Part shown: piece by piece, positions 1 to 8,543 of the stretch | Numbering within the stretch: position 1 is the stretch's first letter | How the letters are laid out: the number at the start of each line of letters is the position of its first letter | Assembly (NCBI GenBank): GCA_964424105.1 | Contig: CAYRHJ010000031.1 | Coordinates: forward strand, 7,803 to 71,802 | Length of the DNA stretch: 64,000 nucleotides | Origin: CAYRHJ01 sp964424105 | GTDB lineage: Bacteria > Planctomycetota > Phycisphaerae > UBA1845 | Direction of reading: 5' to 3' | Position numbers and translations under genes: made by a program | Notes under the pieces: model-generated | What the model was told of the DNA's origin: nothing | Seen by the model: the letters and a program-made list of their open reading frames with translations, nothing else | Databases searched by the model: none

Positions 1-1188
1 GCGGCGCTCGGGATTCCGGTTACTTGGACGGGCAACATGAACGACCAGTGGAACAATCCGGGAAACTGGAATCCCACGGTGGTGCCTTGCAACATGCCGC
101 CGAACGCCTACAACGTGATCATTGATCAGCCCGGCGCGATGGTGGTGCTGAACGAGCTGATGTGCGAGGTGGACAGTCTTACAATTTTGAACGGCGCGAC
201 GCTGCGCGTGATAGGGACGAACCTGTCCATCGTGACCCCGCAGGGCTTGCAGTTACAGGGTGCGCTGTTGGTCTCCTCCAATGCGACGATCAACGCGTCT
301 TTTGTTCCGGTGACGATCGGCGAGGGGGGACTGTTTGCGCGTGACCCGCTCGCACCCTGTCCCGATGCCTCGTCCCTAATTGCCGGTACGATCACGGTGC
401 TGGAGGGCATGCCGGCGGGCGAGTTGCAGCTCGATTGTGACATGACGCTGTCTACCCAGGGCGACCTGATTCTTGACGGGACCAATGTCAGTGCAAATTC
501 CCCGAGCGGCGCGAAGGTTTATGGCGGGCTGTTGCCGCCCATCCTCGGACTGACGGATGATTCGTCGGGTGGAGTCGGCGGCGACATTCAGATTTTGAAC
601 GCCGCGCAGGTCACCATAGACTCCACTGCGTTCGCAGCCAAGTCAACGGCCAGGCAACAAGGCCCCCTATCGTCGCCTACGCTGCATTTGTCGGGTTCAT
701 TTTTGAATTACAGCCGCCGGCCGGATTTGTTCAACGCCAAAGAGGGAAGGCTGGTTTTGGGCGGCGTTCCCGGTGCGACTCAAATCTTCGAGGTGGCTGA
801 TGTCATACCGTCGTCGGCTGCGGGACTATTGCTGAATAACTTCGCGTTTGGAAGTATTGAAATCCTTCCCGGCGCCATCGTCGATTTCGTTGACGAATTC
901 GACAATGACGGCCTCGGGCAACAGACATTCGAATCCCAGTTCGTGCTGGGAACCCTGTCGATCGTACCTTCTGCGACCGTGCGCGTCCTGGGCTGCGGGC
1001 TGTTCTTTGGTACATTTCTTGACGTAGAGAGCTGCATCGTCCTTGTGAAGAACGGCGGCGCTTTTCAATCGATCGAATCGCTGTTCAATGTCGTACCGAC
1101 GGCGTCGGAGTTCGGCGGTTGGCTGGTTTTCGCTGCCATGGGCTTGGCTGGCGTGGCTGTTTTGGGCCGACGAAAAGTGCCGGCGTGA
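1..1188 (+). CDS. Extracellular protein with C-terminal sorting tail (5' end outside window)
   Basis: The reading frame is open from the first base, so the true start lies upstream; the first in-frame ATG is at 37. The early WTG...W.NPGNWNP pattern is typical of secreted beta-rich planctomycete proteins. The body is rich in Val, Leu, Asn and Gly with repeated beta-strand-like segments and no catalytic motif I recognise. The C-terminus has VPTASEFG, then a hydrophobic helix, then RRK, which fits the IPTL/PEP-CTERM class of sorting signals. I infer export and cell-surface processing. A terminator-like hairpin follows at 1284. Function unknown. Confidence 0.75.
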   Translation, partial: AALGIPVTWTGNMNDQWNNPGNWNPTVVPCNMPPNAYNVIIDQPGAMVVLNELMCEVDSLTILNGATLRVIGTNLSIVTPQGLQLQGALLVSSNATINASFVPVTIGEGGLFARDPLAPCPDASSLIAGTITVLEGMPAGELQLDCDMTLSTQGDLILDGTNVSANSPSGAKVYGGLLPPILGLTDDSSGGVGGDIQILNAAQVTIDSTAFAAKSTARQQGPLSSPTLHLSGSFLNYSRRPDLFNAKEGRLVLGGVPGATQIFEVADVIPSSAAGLLLNNFAFGSIEILPGAIVDFVDEFDNDGLGQQTFESQFVLGTLSIVPSATVRVLGCGLFFGTFLDVESCIVLVKNGGAFQSIESLFNVVPTASEFGGWLVFAAMGLAGVAVLGRRKVPA

Positions 1189-1283
1189 TCAACGTGCCGC
1201 TCGGCGGCCATTGGCGGAGTGGAAAATCGTATATGGTTTGACCGTTTGCCAAATTGAATTTCTGCTTGATTTCAACACGAAAG

Positions 1284-1335
1284 GCCCTGACCCCGTCGAC
1301 GCATCGTTACTTGCGTCGTCAGGGCAGGGTCTTTT
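1284..1335 (+). terminator. Hairpin terminator after the first gene
   Basis: GCCCTGA (1284-1290) pairs with TCAGGGC (1319-1325), and an inner stem CGACGCA/TGCGTCG sits inside with a short bulge. TTTT follows at 1332. It lies about 95 bases past the stop codon at 1188 and is the likely transcription end of that gene. Confidence 0.55.
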
Positions 1336-1437
1336 ATCATGCCCGTACGAACGGAAGCGCATTATTGAACTTTGAATGGTCAATTGAACGATGGTTGTCG
1401 TTTCCGCGAGAGCGTGGAACGGCTGCACGCTTGCTTG

Positions 1438-1463
1438 GGCCCCGGCTTTCGCCGGCGTGACGG
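1438..1463. repeat. REP-like palindromic repeat, family 1, divergent copy
   Basis: The core CCCCGGCTTTCGCCGG followed by CGTGACGG matches the dispersed family 1 found elsewhere in this window (Trp-free consensus: TCATTCCGGCGAAAGCCGGAA then TCCAG, or its complement). It lies in the 430-base intergenic stretch 1189-1619, which otherwise holds only the terminator at 1284. Confidence 0.5.
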
Positions 1464-1619
1464 TGCTACGGCAAGAACGGATCAACTTCATAACACCATT
1501 CAAACATCAATTGATTGGTCGTTTCGTGAAACCACGCCGTTCGAACTTGTTCGACGGGCTGCTGCTCACCGATTCACCCGTAACCCGGTGGGACGGAAAA
1601 AACTGGATTGGGAGAATTG

Positions 1620-3071
1620 ATGAACCAGAAAATTCGATTTCTGATTTCGGCTTCGGTACTTGTGATGGGTTGCCCGTTGTTCGCCGACGACCCATCGGGG
1701 CGCGACGCAGAATCAGCGAAGCCAAGCCAGCGCAATTGGTGGCAATGGCGCGGACCGCTGGGGACCGGCGAGGCTCCCGGCGGAAACCCCCCGACGACTT
1801 GGAGTGAAACACAAAACATCCGCTGGAAAGTTGAACTGCCGGGCAGCGGACTCTCGACGCCCATCATCTGGGGCGATCGGGTCTATGTTCAAATGGCTAT
1901 TCCGACGGACCGGAAGGTCGAGACGAATGACAAAGAAGACGTCGAGGGAACTTCCGATCAGAAAGATCGAGCCGACGTCGATCGCCGACCGAATCAGGAG
2001 GGCCGGGAAGCCGGTCGAGATCGAGGCAGGCGGGGCGGAGGTGAACGAGAGCGCTCGGGCCCCGACACGATTCACCGATTTGTCATCATGGCCCTGGATC
2101 GCGAGACGGGAAAGACCGTTTGGGAGCGAACGCTTCGGGATGAATTGCCGCATGAGGGAAGTCATGGCGACGGAAGCTTGGCCCCCAGTTCACCGGTGAC
2201 CGATGGTGACCACATTTTTGCCTATTTCGGATCGCGTGGGCTTTATGCGCTGGACATGTCCGGGAACGTAATATGGGAGAAGGACTTCGGCGACATGCGC
2301 ACGCGAAACGGGTTTGGCGAAGGCAGCTCGCCCGCGTTGCATGGTGACACGCTGGTGATCACGTGGGACCACGAGGATGACTCGTTTATCGTCGCGCTGG
2401 ACAGCAAGAGCGGCTCGCCCAAATGGAAAGTCGATCGGGACGAACCGACGTCCTGGGCCACCCCGGTCGTTGTTACCAGCGAAGGCAGACGTCAGGTATT
2501 GGTGAACGGGTCGAATCGCATGCGGGGATACGATTTGTCGAGCGGCAAGCTCTATTGGGAATGCGCTGGTATGACAGCCAATGCGATTCCCACGCCGGTC
2601 ATCGACGGTGATTTGGCATTTTTCATGAGCGGATTTCGCGGCAGCGCCCTGCTGGCCATCGATTATGCGAATGCATCGGGCGACATCGCGGGTACGGACG
2701 CGGTGCGCTGGACCTATGCGGAAAAAGGCACGCCCTACGTGCCGTCTCCGCTGTTGTATCAAGGCGATTTGTATTTCTTGGACACCAACAAGGCCATCCT
2801 TTCTTGCGTCGATGGCCGGACCGGTCAATCCCACTATGCCAAAAAGCGGCTGGAGGAATTTCAAGGCGTGTACGCGTCGCCCGTGGCTGCGGATGGTCGC
2901 GTGTATTTGCCATGCCGTGATGGCAAGACGGCTGTATTCGCCAGCGGCGCGGAATTCAAACTCCTAGCCACCAACTCGTTGGACGACAGCTTCTCGGCTT
3001 CGCCCGCCATTGTGGGAGGCCAACTGTTCCTGCGAGGCCTCAAGAATCTGTACTGCATCGAGGGTGGATAG
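1620..3071 (+). CDS. PQQ-like beta-propeller protein, exported
   Basis: The ATG at 1620 is chosen over the upstream TTG at 1608 because GGAGA lies at 1611-1615 just before it. A hydrophobic signal segment ends near LFA/DDP, suggesting export to the periplasm. The mature start has WWQWRGPLGTG, a hallmark of planctomycete PQQ-binding-like repeat proteins. Blade-like repeats such as ALDMSGNVIWE, ALDSKSGSPKW and SGKLYWE follow. An Arg/Glu/Asp-rich insertion lies at about residues 95-150. Such propellers act as scaffolds or BamB/quinoprotein relatives; no dehydrogenase active site is visible, so the function is open. REP-like sequence follows the stop. Confidence 0.8.
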   Translation: MNQKIRFLISASVLVMGCPLFADDPSGRDAESAKPSQRNWWQWRGPLGTGEAPGGNPPTTWSETQNIRWKVELPGSGLSTPIIWGDRVYVQMAIPTDRKVETNDKEDVEGTSDQKDRADVDRRPNQEGREAGRDRGRRGGGERERSGPDTIHRFVIMALDRETGKTVWERTLRDELPHEGSHGDGSLAPSSPVTDGDHIFAYFGSRGLYALDMSGNVIWEKDFGDMRTRNGFGEGSSPALHGDTLVITWDHEDDSFIVALDSKSGSPKWKVDRDEPTSWATPVVVTSEGRRQVLVNGSNRMRGYDLSSGKLYWECAGMTANAIPTPVIDGDLAFFMSGFRGSALLAIDYANASGDIAGTDAVRWTYAEKGTPYVPSPLLYQGDLYFLDTNKAILSCVDGRTGQSHYAKKRLEEFQGVYASPVAADGRVYLPCRDGKTAVFASGAEFKLLATNSLDDSFSASPAIVGGQLFLRGLKNLYCIEGG

Positions 3072-3080
3072 GAATGGTGT

Positions 3081-3212
3081 TCTGGATACCGGCCTGCGCC
3101 GGGATGACGGCGAATGCGCCGAGATGACGGTGAATGCGCCGGGATGAAGCGAAATCGCCGGGATGACGGTGAAAGCCCCGTCACTCCGGCGAAAGCCGGA
3201 GTCCAGGGAAAA
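3081..3212. repeat. Cluster of degenerate REP-like family 1 repeats
   Basis: Short units of the type GCGCCGGGATGACGGTGAA occur about four times in tandem, then a full copy TCACTCCGGCGAAAGCCGGA near 3181. The cluster fills the space between the convergent genes ending at 3071 and 3244 and may act as a bidirectional transcription stop. Confidence 0.6.
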
Positions 3213-3243
3213 CCGTAGAGGGCTGGATTCCGGGCCGGGCGGG

Positions 3244-3696
3244 TCAGCGGATGCGCAGGGCGACCATCAGTACCGCGAACAGTAACATGATTGCGCCAAC
3301 GGGAACGAGCAGGATGCCCAAACCGGGGTCGCCGGCGTAGATGAACAGTCCGCCTAGAAAAAAGCCGCCCGGCAAGGCGATGCCCGCGCCGATCAAACAC
3401 GGCGAAATCCAGGAACCATTTAGCTGTTTACGCAGGTCCGACCGTTGCGCCGTAGCCGCGAAAGCAATGTTGATTAACGCGACGAGCGTTCCGTGGGCGT
3501 GCGCCAGCGTCCACATGAATCTTCGCGTTTCGTTGGCGACGTTGAGGTACCAGTCGATTTTGAAACCATGCAGCACCTCCAGAACGATGCCCAACGTCAG
3601 AAAGACCAACATGGACCACCAGCCAAAGCGGAGGTGGCGTTGAACAACGTCCGCCTCGACTTCAGTTCTCGGTTCAACTTGTTTCGCGCGGGCCAA
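3244..3696 (-). CDS. Small multi-pass membrane protein, partner of octaheme cytochrome
   Basis: A 150-residue protein with about four hydrophobic segments (roughly residues 27-45, 70-85, 100-120 and 125-148). A histidine-rich LAHAHGTL motif lies in the second segment. The only start in the open stretch is TTG at 3696, with an in-frame stop at about 3735; an internal ATG at residue 29 would remove the hydrophilic head. It lies 35 bases downstream of the octaheme cytochrome gene on the same strand, so co-transcription is likely. The membrane histidines could bind heme or line a quinone site, but that is inference. Family not recognised. Confidence 0.65.
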   Translation of the reverse strand: MARAKQVEPRTEVEADVVQRHLRFGWWSMLVFLTLGIVLEVLHGFKIDWYLNVANETRRFMWTLAHAHGTLVALINIAFAATAQRSDLRKQLNGSWISPCLIGAGIALPGGFFLGGLFIYAGDPGLGILLVPVGAIMLLFAVLMVALRIR

Positions 3697-3731
3697 TGGA
3701 CGGTGTCCCCTCGATGAGGATGGTGCGAATC

Positions 3732-5714
3732 CTATTCAGCCAGTCCCAACGGTTGATGGTCTCGTTGTTGAAGTAATCGGTCAAATGTCGCCCCATCAAG
3801 TCCGCCATTCGAACCAATCAATAGCTCGTCACGGGCTTGTCGATCGCTCGCCCCCGCCCGCCAAATCTCCAGGACACGCTGCCGAGTGGTTTCCCGTTGG
3901 GCCAACGGTCCGACGAAATCGTATTCAACGTTTTCGTAACCGGCCAGTCTTTTCAACGATCGGTAGGCGATGAATCGCACGGCGTCATAGGGATCGACCA
4001 TTAATTCCGCGAGATAGGGAGCCAGCCACGATTGGCCGGATGCCTGCCGGGCAGATTCCCAGCCCATGCTCCAGGCCATCAACGCTCGTTGACCGGCGTC
4101 GCCGCGGAGGGTCCAGAGGATCGACGCAGCTAGGCCGGCGTCATCCTTTTCAAGCGGTACCGGGGGAATGTCGTACCATTCCTGCAAATATCGCCCCGTC
4201 CATTCCAACGAGCGGTCCAGGTGACATTGATTGCACGCATTGGGCCTACCGGTCCGCAGGCTGGCTGCGACCGACGGACTGTCCACCTGATGGCTGCGGA
4301 TGGCTTTCAGTAGCCCGTAGGTCGTGTAGGGCATGTGGCAGTTGTAGCAGCGAGCCCCGTCTGAATCAGCCCGGTGATGACTGTGGGACTCGATTTGCTG
4401 ACGATATTCATCATGACATTGCAGACAGGCCTGGTCATTGTCCATACCCATACCGAGCTGATCATTGGCCCATTCACGAGTTGGCCGCGGATCGTCCGGC
4501 CATTGATGGAGCACGTGGCAGTCCATGCACGACATCCGCTCCTCCGGGCGGTCATGAGTGTAGCAGGGCGATTCGATCAGCCCGTTGTATTCACGCCCGG
4601 AGACGCGAACCATGCCATCAGCCCAGTAACGTTCCCGCAGGAACGTCGGGTTTCCCCGAAGGATCGCCTGCATACGAGGATGTTGGCTGATTTCCTTGGG
4701 TTGCACGACGATCCTCGATTGCTCCAAATCGTCTCCCGGCTTGTACGGATATCCAGTCGCGTACCATTTCCGCTCGTCCTCCACATCGTGGAATTCCGTG
4801 ATAGAATGGCATTGCCCACACACCTGAGATTCCAATCGTTTGGACATTCGTTTCGGCTGAATGACCGTCGGATCGCGTTCCTGAGACAAGTGGAATTGGT
4901 ATCGACGCTGGGGGTCGGCGTTGACATCGACATGATGTTCTGCCGGTCCGTGACAGGCTTCGCAGGCGATGCCGAACTCCACCACACGCGTGTCCATTTG
5001 TTGGCCGAAGGCGCGGGCCTGACCATGCGTCACGTGACATTTTATGCAATTGGTGTTCCATTGGCCCAACCCCGATGCCGGTTTGGCGCCGGGCGGCTGA
5101 AGAAACGACGCGGTTTCTGGAATCCATTCCTGCTCGTCAATCAGGTAGACGAACGGAAGCAGCGCAAGCTTGCGAGATTCGCCGCTGGCCAGCCAATAGA
5201 ATTGCATATGGTGCGAGCCCGTCATCATGACCACTTTGCGGTCTTGGCGTTGCCCGCTGGCCGGTTCCGCTTCGCGCTCCTCCGCAGCCGTGGGATACGA
5301 AGTGACCCAGCGCTCACCCTCGTGGGTCCACAAGTGAAAGTTCTGTCCGTCTTGGGTCAGGGTGACATTGTTGAAATCGCCTACAACATTGTCCGGACGG
5401 GCGACCTGGGTCATGGTGCGATGGTACGAGGCGTGCCACGTGTCATATTGCTGCGGGTGGCAGGACCGGCAGGCGCCCGACATTGTGTATCCCTGGTCCG
5501 CGACGGCAATCGGTCGATCCGATACCTGCGACTCGGCCATCGGCCGATCCCGCAAACCGGAGGCGGACCACGTGACTGCCGTCGCGCCGCAGTAGACCAG
5601 CACAACGATGGCCACGACCCAGGGGACGGACCTCCATCTCATCCAACGCAGGGCGATCGGTAACATCGCCGTCGCCAGCAAAAAGCCTACCAAAATGGCT
5701 TCGTATGGCCCCAT
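3732..5714 (-). CDS. Membrane-anchored octaheme cytochrome c (cytochrome c554/doubled-CXXCH type)
   Basis: A 660-residue protein with an N-terminal pair of hydrophobic segments (about 5-45) that should anchor it, then eight CXXCH heme sites: CRSCH, CIKCH, CEACH, CGQCH, CMDCH, CLQCH, CYNCH and CNQCH. The pattern CRSCHPQQYDTWHASYH is typical of cytochrome c554-like multihemes. The C-terminal 150 residues are heme-free and helical, resembling HEAT-like repeats. It would face the periplasm and carry electrons or reduce a small molecule; the substrate is not evident. The downstream membrane protein is a likely quinol-side partner. Its start lies about 225 bases from a divergent gene. Confidence 0.85.
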   Translation of the reverse strand: MGPYEAILVGFLLATAMLPIALRWMRWRSVPWVVAIVVLVYCGATAVTWSASGLRDRPMAESQVSDRPIAVADQGYTMSGACRSCHPQQYDTWHASYHRTMTQVARPDNVVGDFNNVTLTQDGQNFHLWTHEGERWVTSYPTAAEEREAEPASGQRQDRKVVMMTGSHHMQFYWLASGESRKLALLPFVYLIDEQEWIPETASFLQPPGAKPASGLGQWNTNCIKCHVTHGQARAFGQQMDTRVVEFGIACEACHGPAEHHVDVNADPQRRYQFHLSQERDPTVIQPKRMSKRLESQVCGQCHSITEFHDVEDERKWYATGYPYKPGDDLEQSRIVVQPKEISQHPRMQAILRGNPTFLRERYWADGMVRVSGREYNGLIESPCYTHDRPEERMSCMDCHVLHQWPDDPRPTREWANDQLGMGMDNDQACLQCHDEYRQQIESHSHHRADSDGARCYNCHMPYTTYGLLKAIRSHQVDSPSVAASLRTGRPNACNQCHLDRSLEWTGRYLQEWYDIPPVPLEKDDAGLAASILWTLRGDAGQRALMAWSMGWESARQASGQSWLAPYLAELMVDPYDAVRFIAYRSLKRLAGYENVEYDFVGPLAQRETTRQRVLEIWRAGASDRQARDELLIGSNGGLDGATFDRLLQQRDHQPLGLAE

Positions 5715-5940
5715 CCGTCAATCCATCACGTCCTGAAACCGACCGATTCAAGCAACACGATTTCCGCTACGGATGCTATTGTAGGCTGTCGCCTGTCCAA
5801 ATGCGATCGTGCACGGTACAAAGCCACGAACGCGGGGCAAGTTTTTCCGTCGGTTGCTCGATTGTGCGAATCGCATATATTAGTCAGTGAAGCCCGCGTC
5901 GTGAGCGCGTCGCCAGATGCACCGTCTTGGGAGCGTGCAC

Positions 5941-6537
5941 ATGCCGAACGATCCGCCCGCATCCATGTCGGACAAGTCCATGTTCTCGCCGGACATTCAC
6001 GAAATCGGCACGCGTCTCGTGGACATTCTAAACCAAACCGGTTTCTTGTATCGATTCCCGGCCTTCAGCGGCGTCACGTTGGCCTGCATTTGCCAACACA
6101 TCGCCCCCCTCCAACGATTGTTCGCTGCCTGCGAAGTCGAACGTTCCCGTGCGATTCAATCCGCCGCAGGAAAATCTTTCACCGCCGGCAACGTGACCGG
6201 TCCGGATCCCTTGGCGGCTGGATTTGACCACGCCCAGGCCGGTTGGGGCGCTTTCTTGTCAGCGTTGGCCGATCAAGCCAATCGAGCACGTGGTGAAACG
6301 CAGCCTGCAAAACACGCAGATTTGGACGAAATCATCGCCTGTTGCCATGCCGGTGCGTCCGCCGATCCGGCGGCCTTCTTGCGATTGAAGGACACCATTG
6401 AGTCGCTGGCTGACGACGCCGTTGCGGAGGCAAAATCGCGATTCAAACCCATGTCCGAGGTTGAATGGCAACGATTTCGCATGTCCATATTCTATTGGCT
6501 GATCGAACTTCAAAAACAGCGACTCCCCTCCGCCTGA
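5941..6537 (+). CDS. Hypothetical soluble protein
   Basis: A 198-residue, mainly helical protein with no signal peptide, membrane helix or motif I recognise. The ATG at 5941 is preferred to 5917 because GGGAG at 5929-5933 sits seven bases upstream. Codon use matches the neighbours, so it is likely a real gene. It lies about 130 bases upstream of neuA on the same strand and could be read with the nonulosonate operon, but nothing in the protein links it to sugar chemistry. Confidence 0.6.
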   Translation: MPNDPPASMSDKSMFSPDIHEIGTRLVDILNQTGFLYRFPAFSGVTLACICQHIAPLQRLFAACEVERSRAIQSAAGKSFTAGNVTGPDPLAAGFDHAQAGWGAFLSALADQANRARGETQPAKHADLDEIIACCHAGASADPAAFLRLKDTIESLADDAVAEAKSRFKPMSEVEWQRFRMSIFYWLIELQKQRLPSA

Positions 6538-6669
6538 CGCAATCATTCATGAAACACGCTCGCCCGCGACCGTCGAAGTGGCCGATGCCACGCACGGCGA
6601 CCCGCCCAGGCCCCGTTGCCCAATGGCGGTTCAGCCCACACCCGATTGCGACCGATAATCTGGTTGATC

Positions 6670-7422
6670 ATGTACATACTTGGCGTCGTATTGGCGAGAG
6701 CGGGCAGCAAGGGTCTGCCGGACAAATGCGTACGCCCGTTACTGGGTCGGGCGGTCATCGAATACACATTCGATCACGCGCTGGCCGCTCAACAATTGAC
6801 TCGCGTCGTCCTAACCACAGATTCGACGGCTGCGGCCAACTTGGCACGCGCACGAGGAATCACGGTCATCGATCGACCCGCCGCCCTGGCCCACGATACC
6901 GCCCGCGTGGACACGGTCGCTCGCCACGCGGTCGAACACATGGAATCGACGGGTGGACCGGCCGTTGACGTGGTCGTTTTCCTGTATGGCAATATTCCCG
7001 TTCGGGCTCCGGGCATCATCGACCATGCCGTAGCGCATTTATCGAAGACGGGGGCGGATTCCGTTCGGACCGTGGCGCCGGTGACGAAACAGCATCCCGA
7101 TTGGATACACCATTTGACGGGCGACCGTATGGAACCGTTTCGCGAGAACGGCATCTATCGCCGACAGGATCTCCAGCCGCTGTATTACCATGACGGCGCC
7201 GTTGCAGTTGTTCGGCGAGGCGCGCTGTTCAATGCCGCCGCCTGCGGAAACCATGGGCAGGCATTCCTGGGGAACGACCGCCGGGCCATCGTGCAGTCAG
7301 CCGAGGACGCCGTGGATATTGACACGCTTGTCGATCTCCATTTCGCCGAAGCCGTCCTGCGGTATCGAGAATCGCCGAATGACAGGCGTTGGGATTCGAA
7401 TCGATTGGCCTCGACCACATGA
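6670..7422 (+). CDS. neuA: Acylneuraminate (nonulosonate) cytidylyltransferase
   Basis: This enzyme activates a nine-carbon sugar acid (sialic, legionaminic or similar) with CTP to give the CMP-sugar. The N-terminal ARAGSKGLPDK matches the nucleotide-binding RxxSKxxxxK motif of the family, and VVLTTDS, DRPAALA and DVVVFLYGNIPVR follow in the expected order. At 250 residues it is the usual length of single-domain NeuA. The ATG at 6670 is chosen because family members start at about this residue; an upstream in-frame start at 6616 would add an unlikely tail. Its stop overlaps the neuB start in ATGA, so the two are translationally coupled. Confidence 0.88.
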   Translation: MYILGVVLARAGSKGLPDKCVRPLLGRAVIEYTFDHALAAQQLTRVVLTTDSTAAANLARARGITVIDRPAALAHDTARVDTVARHAVEHMESTGGPAVDVVVFLYGNIPVRAPGIIDHAVAHLSKTGADSVRTVAPVTKQHPDWIHHLTGDRMEPFRENGIYRRQDLQPLYYHDGAVAVVRRGALFNAAACGNHGQAFLGNDRRAIVQSAEDAVDIDTLVDLHFAEAVLRYRESPNDRRWDSNRLASTT

Positions 7423-8543
7423 CGTCGTTACCCGAACCGATCCGACTAAAGCGCGCCATCGACGGACCATCGCCACGGTCCGACAAGCGCCGCAGTCAAC
7501 ACGTCTACGTCGGCTCGCACGCCGTCGGTCCGGGGTTTCCACCATTCGTGGTGGCCGAAATCGGCGTCAATCATGACGGCGAAATCAATGCCGCGTTGGA
7601 ATTGATTGACGCAGCCGCCGAGGCGGATGTACAGGCCGTCAAGTTCCAGATGTTTGATGCCCAAGCGCTGGTCGGGCCCGCGGTCCCAACGGCTGGCTAC
7701 CAATCGCAGAATACCGGGCTCGCCGAACAACGTGCCCTGTTGGCTGCGCTGGAATTGCATGACGACGATTGGTGGCAAGTGGTGGAACGATGTCAGATGC
7801 GCGGCGTCCTGTTTATGGCCACGCCGTTCGGCCTACGCGAGGTGGATCGATTGGCGGACCTGCATCCCTGCGCGCTGAAAATCGCGTCGCCTGACTTGGT
7901 TGACGAACCGCTGTTGGCGAGAGCGTGTCAGACCGATCTGCCGCTGATCCTGTCAACCGGCGCGTCAACCGAACCGGAAATGGATGATGCGGTCCGATAT
8001 GTACAACAGGCGAGGGGGCGCGACGACTTGATCCTGCTGCATTGCGTCAGTTGCTATCCGACGCCGCCGGACCATGCCAATCTGCGGGCCATCGAAACGT
8101 TGCATCAGCGATTCGACGTGCCGGTGGGCTTCAGCGATCACACGACGTCCGTCGACATCGCAGCCTGGGCGGTCTGCGCGGGCGCGTGTCTGCTTGAAAA
8201 GCATGTCACGTTGAACCGCAACGCGCCCGGTCCTGACCACGCCGCATCCCTGGATCCGACGCAACTCGCCGGTTACGTGCGCCACGCCCGCCAAGCCCAC
8301 GAAGCCATGGGCACCGGGCAACTGGGTTTTCAAGCGCTCGAAGAAGAGGTTCGTCGTCTGGGGCGAAAATCGATCGTGGCCACGAGAAAAATTCCGTCCG
8401 GCGAAACGATCACTGCGCAGCATTTGACCGCCAAACGCATGGGCGCTGGCCTGTCACCCCAACGGCTTCATTCGCTGATCGGTCGCCGCGCAAGAGTTGA
8501 CATCCCTGCCGATGCGCCCATCACCTGGGAACAAGTCGAATGA
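7419..8543 (+). CDS. neuB: N-acetylneuraminate/legionaminate synthase
   Basis: Condenses phosphoenolpyruvate with an N-acyl hexosamine to make the nine-carbon acid. The sequence has FVVAEIGVNHDG near the N-terminus, AVKFQMFDA, KIASPDL, LSTGAS, LLHCVSCYP and VGFSDHT, the ordered motifs of the NeuB TIM barrel, followed by a C-terminal SAF (antifreeze-like) domain with RKSIVA and KRMGAGLSP. At about 374 residues it is full length. The ATG at 7419 overlaps the neuA stop and replaces the TTG at 7389. The stop overlaps the neuC start. Sequence alone does not separate sialic from legionaminic acid specificity. Confidence 0.92.
   Translation: MTSLPEPIRLKRAIDGPSPRSDKRRSQHVYVGSHAVGPGFPPFVVAEIGVNHDGEINAALELIDAAAEADVQAVKFQMFDAQALVGPAVPTAGYQSQNTGLAEQRALLAALELHDDDWWQVVERCQMRGVLFMATPFGLREVDRLADLHPCALKIASPDLVDEPLLARACQTDLPLILSTGASTEPEMDDAVRYVQQARGRDDLILLHCVSCYPTPPDHANLRAIETLHQRFDVPVGFSDHTTSVDIAAWAVCAGACLLEKHVTLNRNAPGPDHAASLDPTQLAGYVRHARQAHEAMGTGQLGFQALEEEVRRLGRKSIVATRKIPSGETITAQHLTAKRMGAGLSPQRLHSLIGRRARVDIPADAPITWEQVE

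Noticed and set aside
4374..5663. Plus-strand frame of 429 residues opposite the octaheme cytochrome
   Set aside because: The minus strand carries eight CXXCH motifs and a membrane anchor; the plus-strand frame is a shadow.
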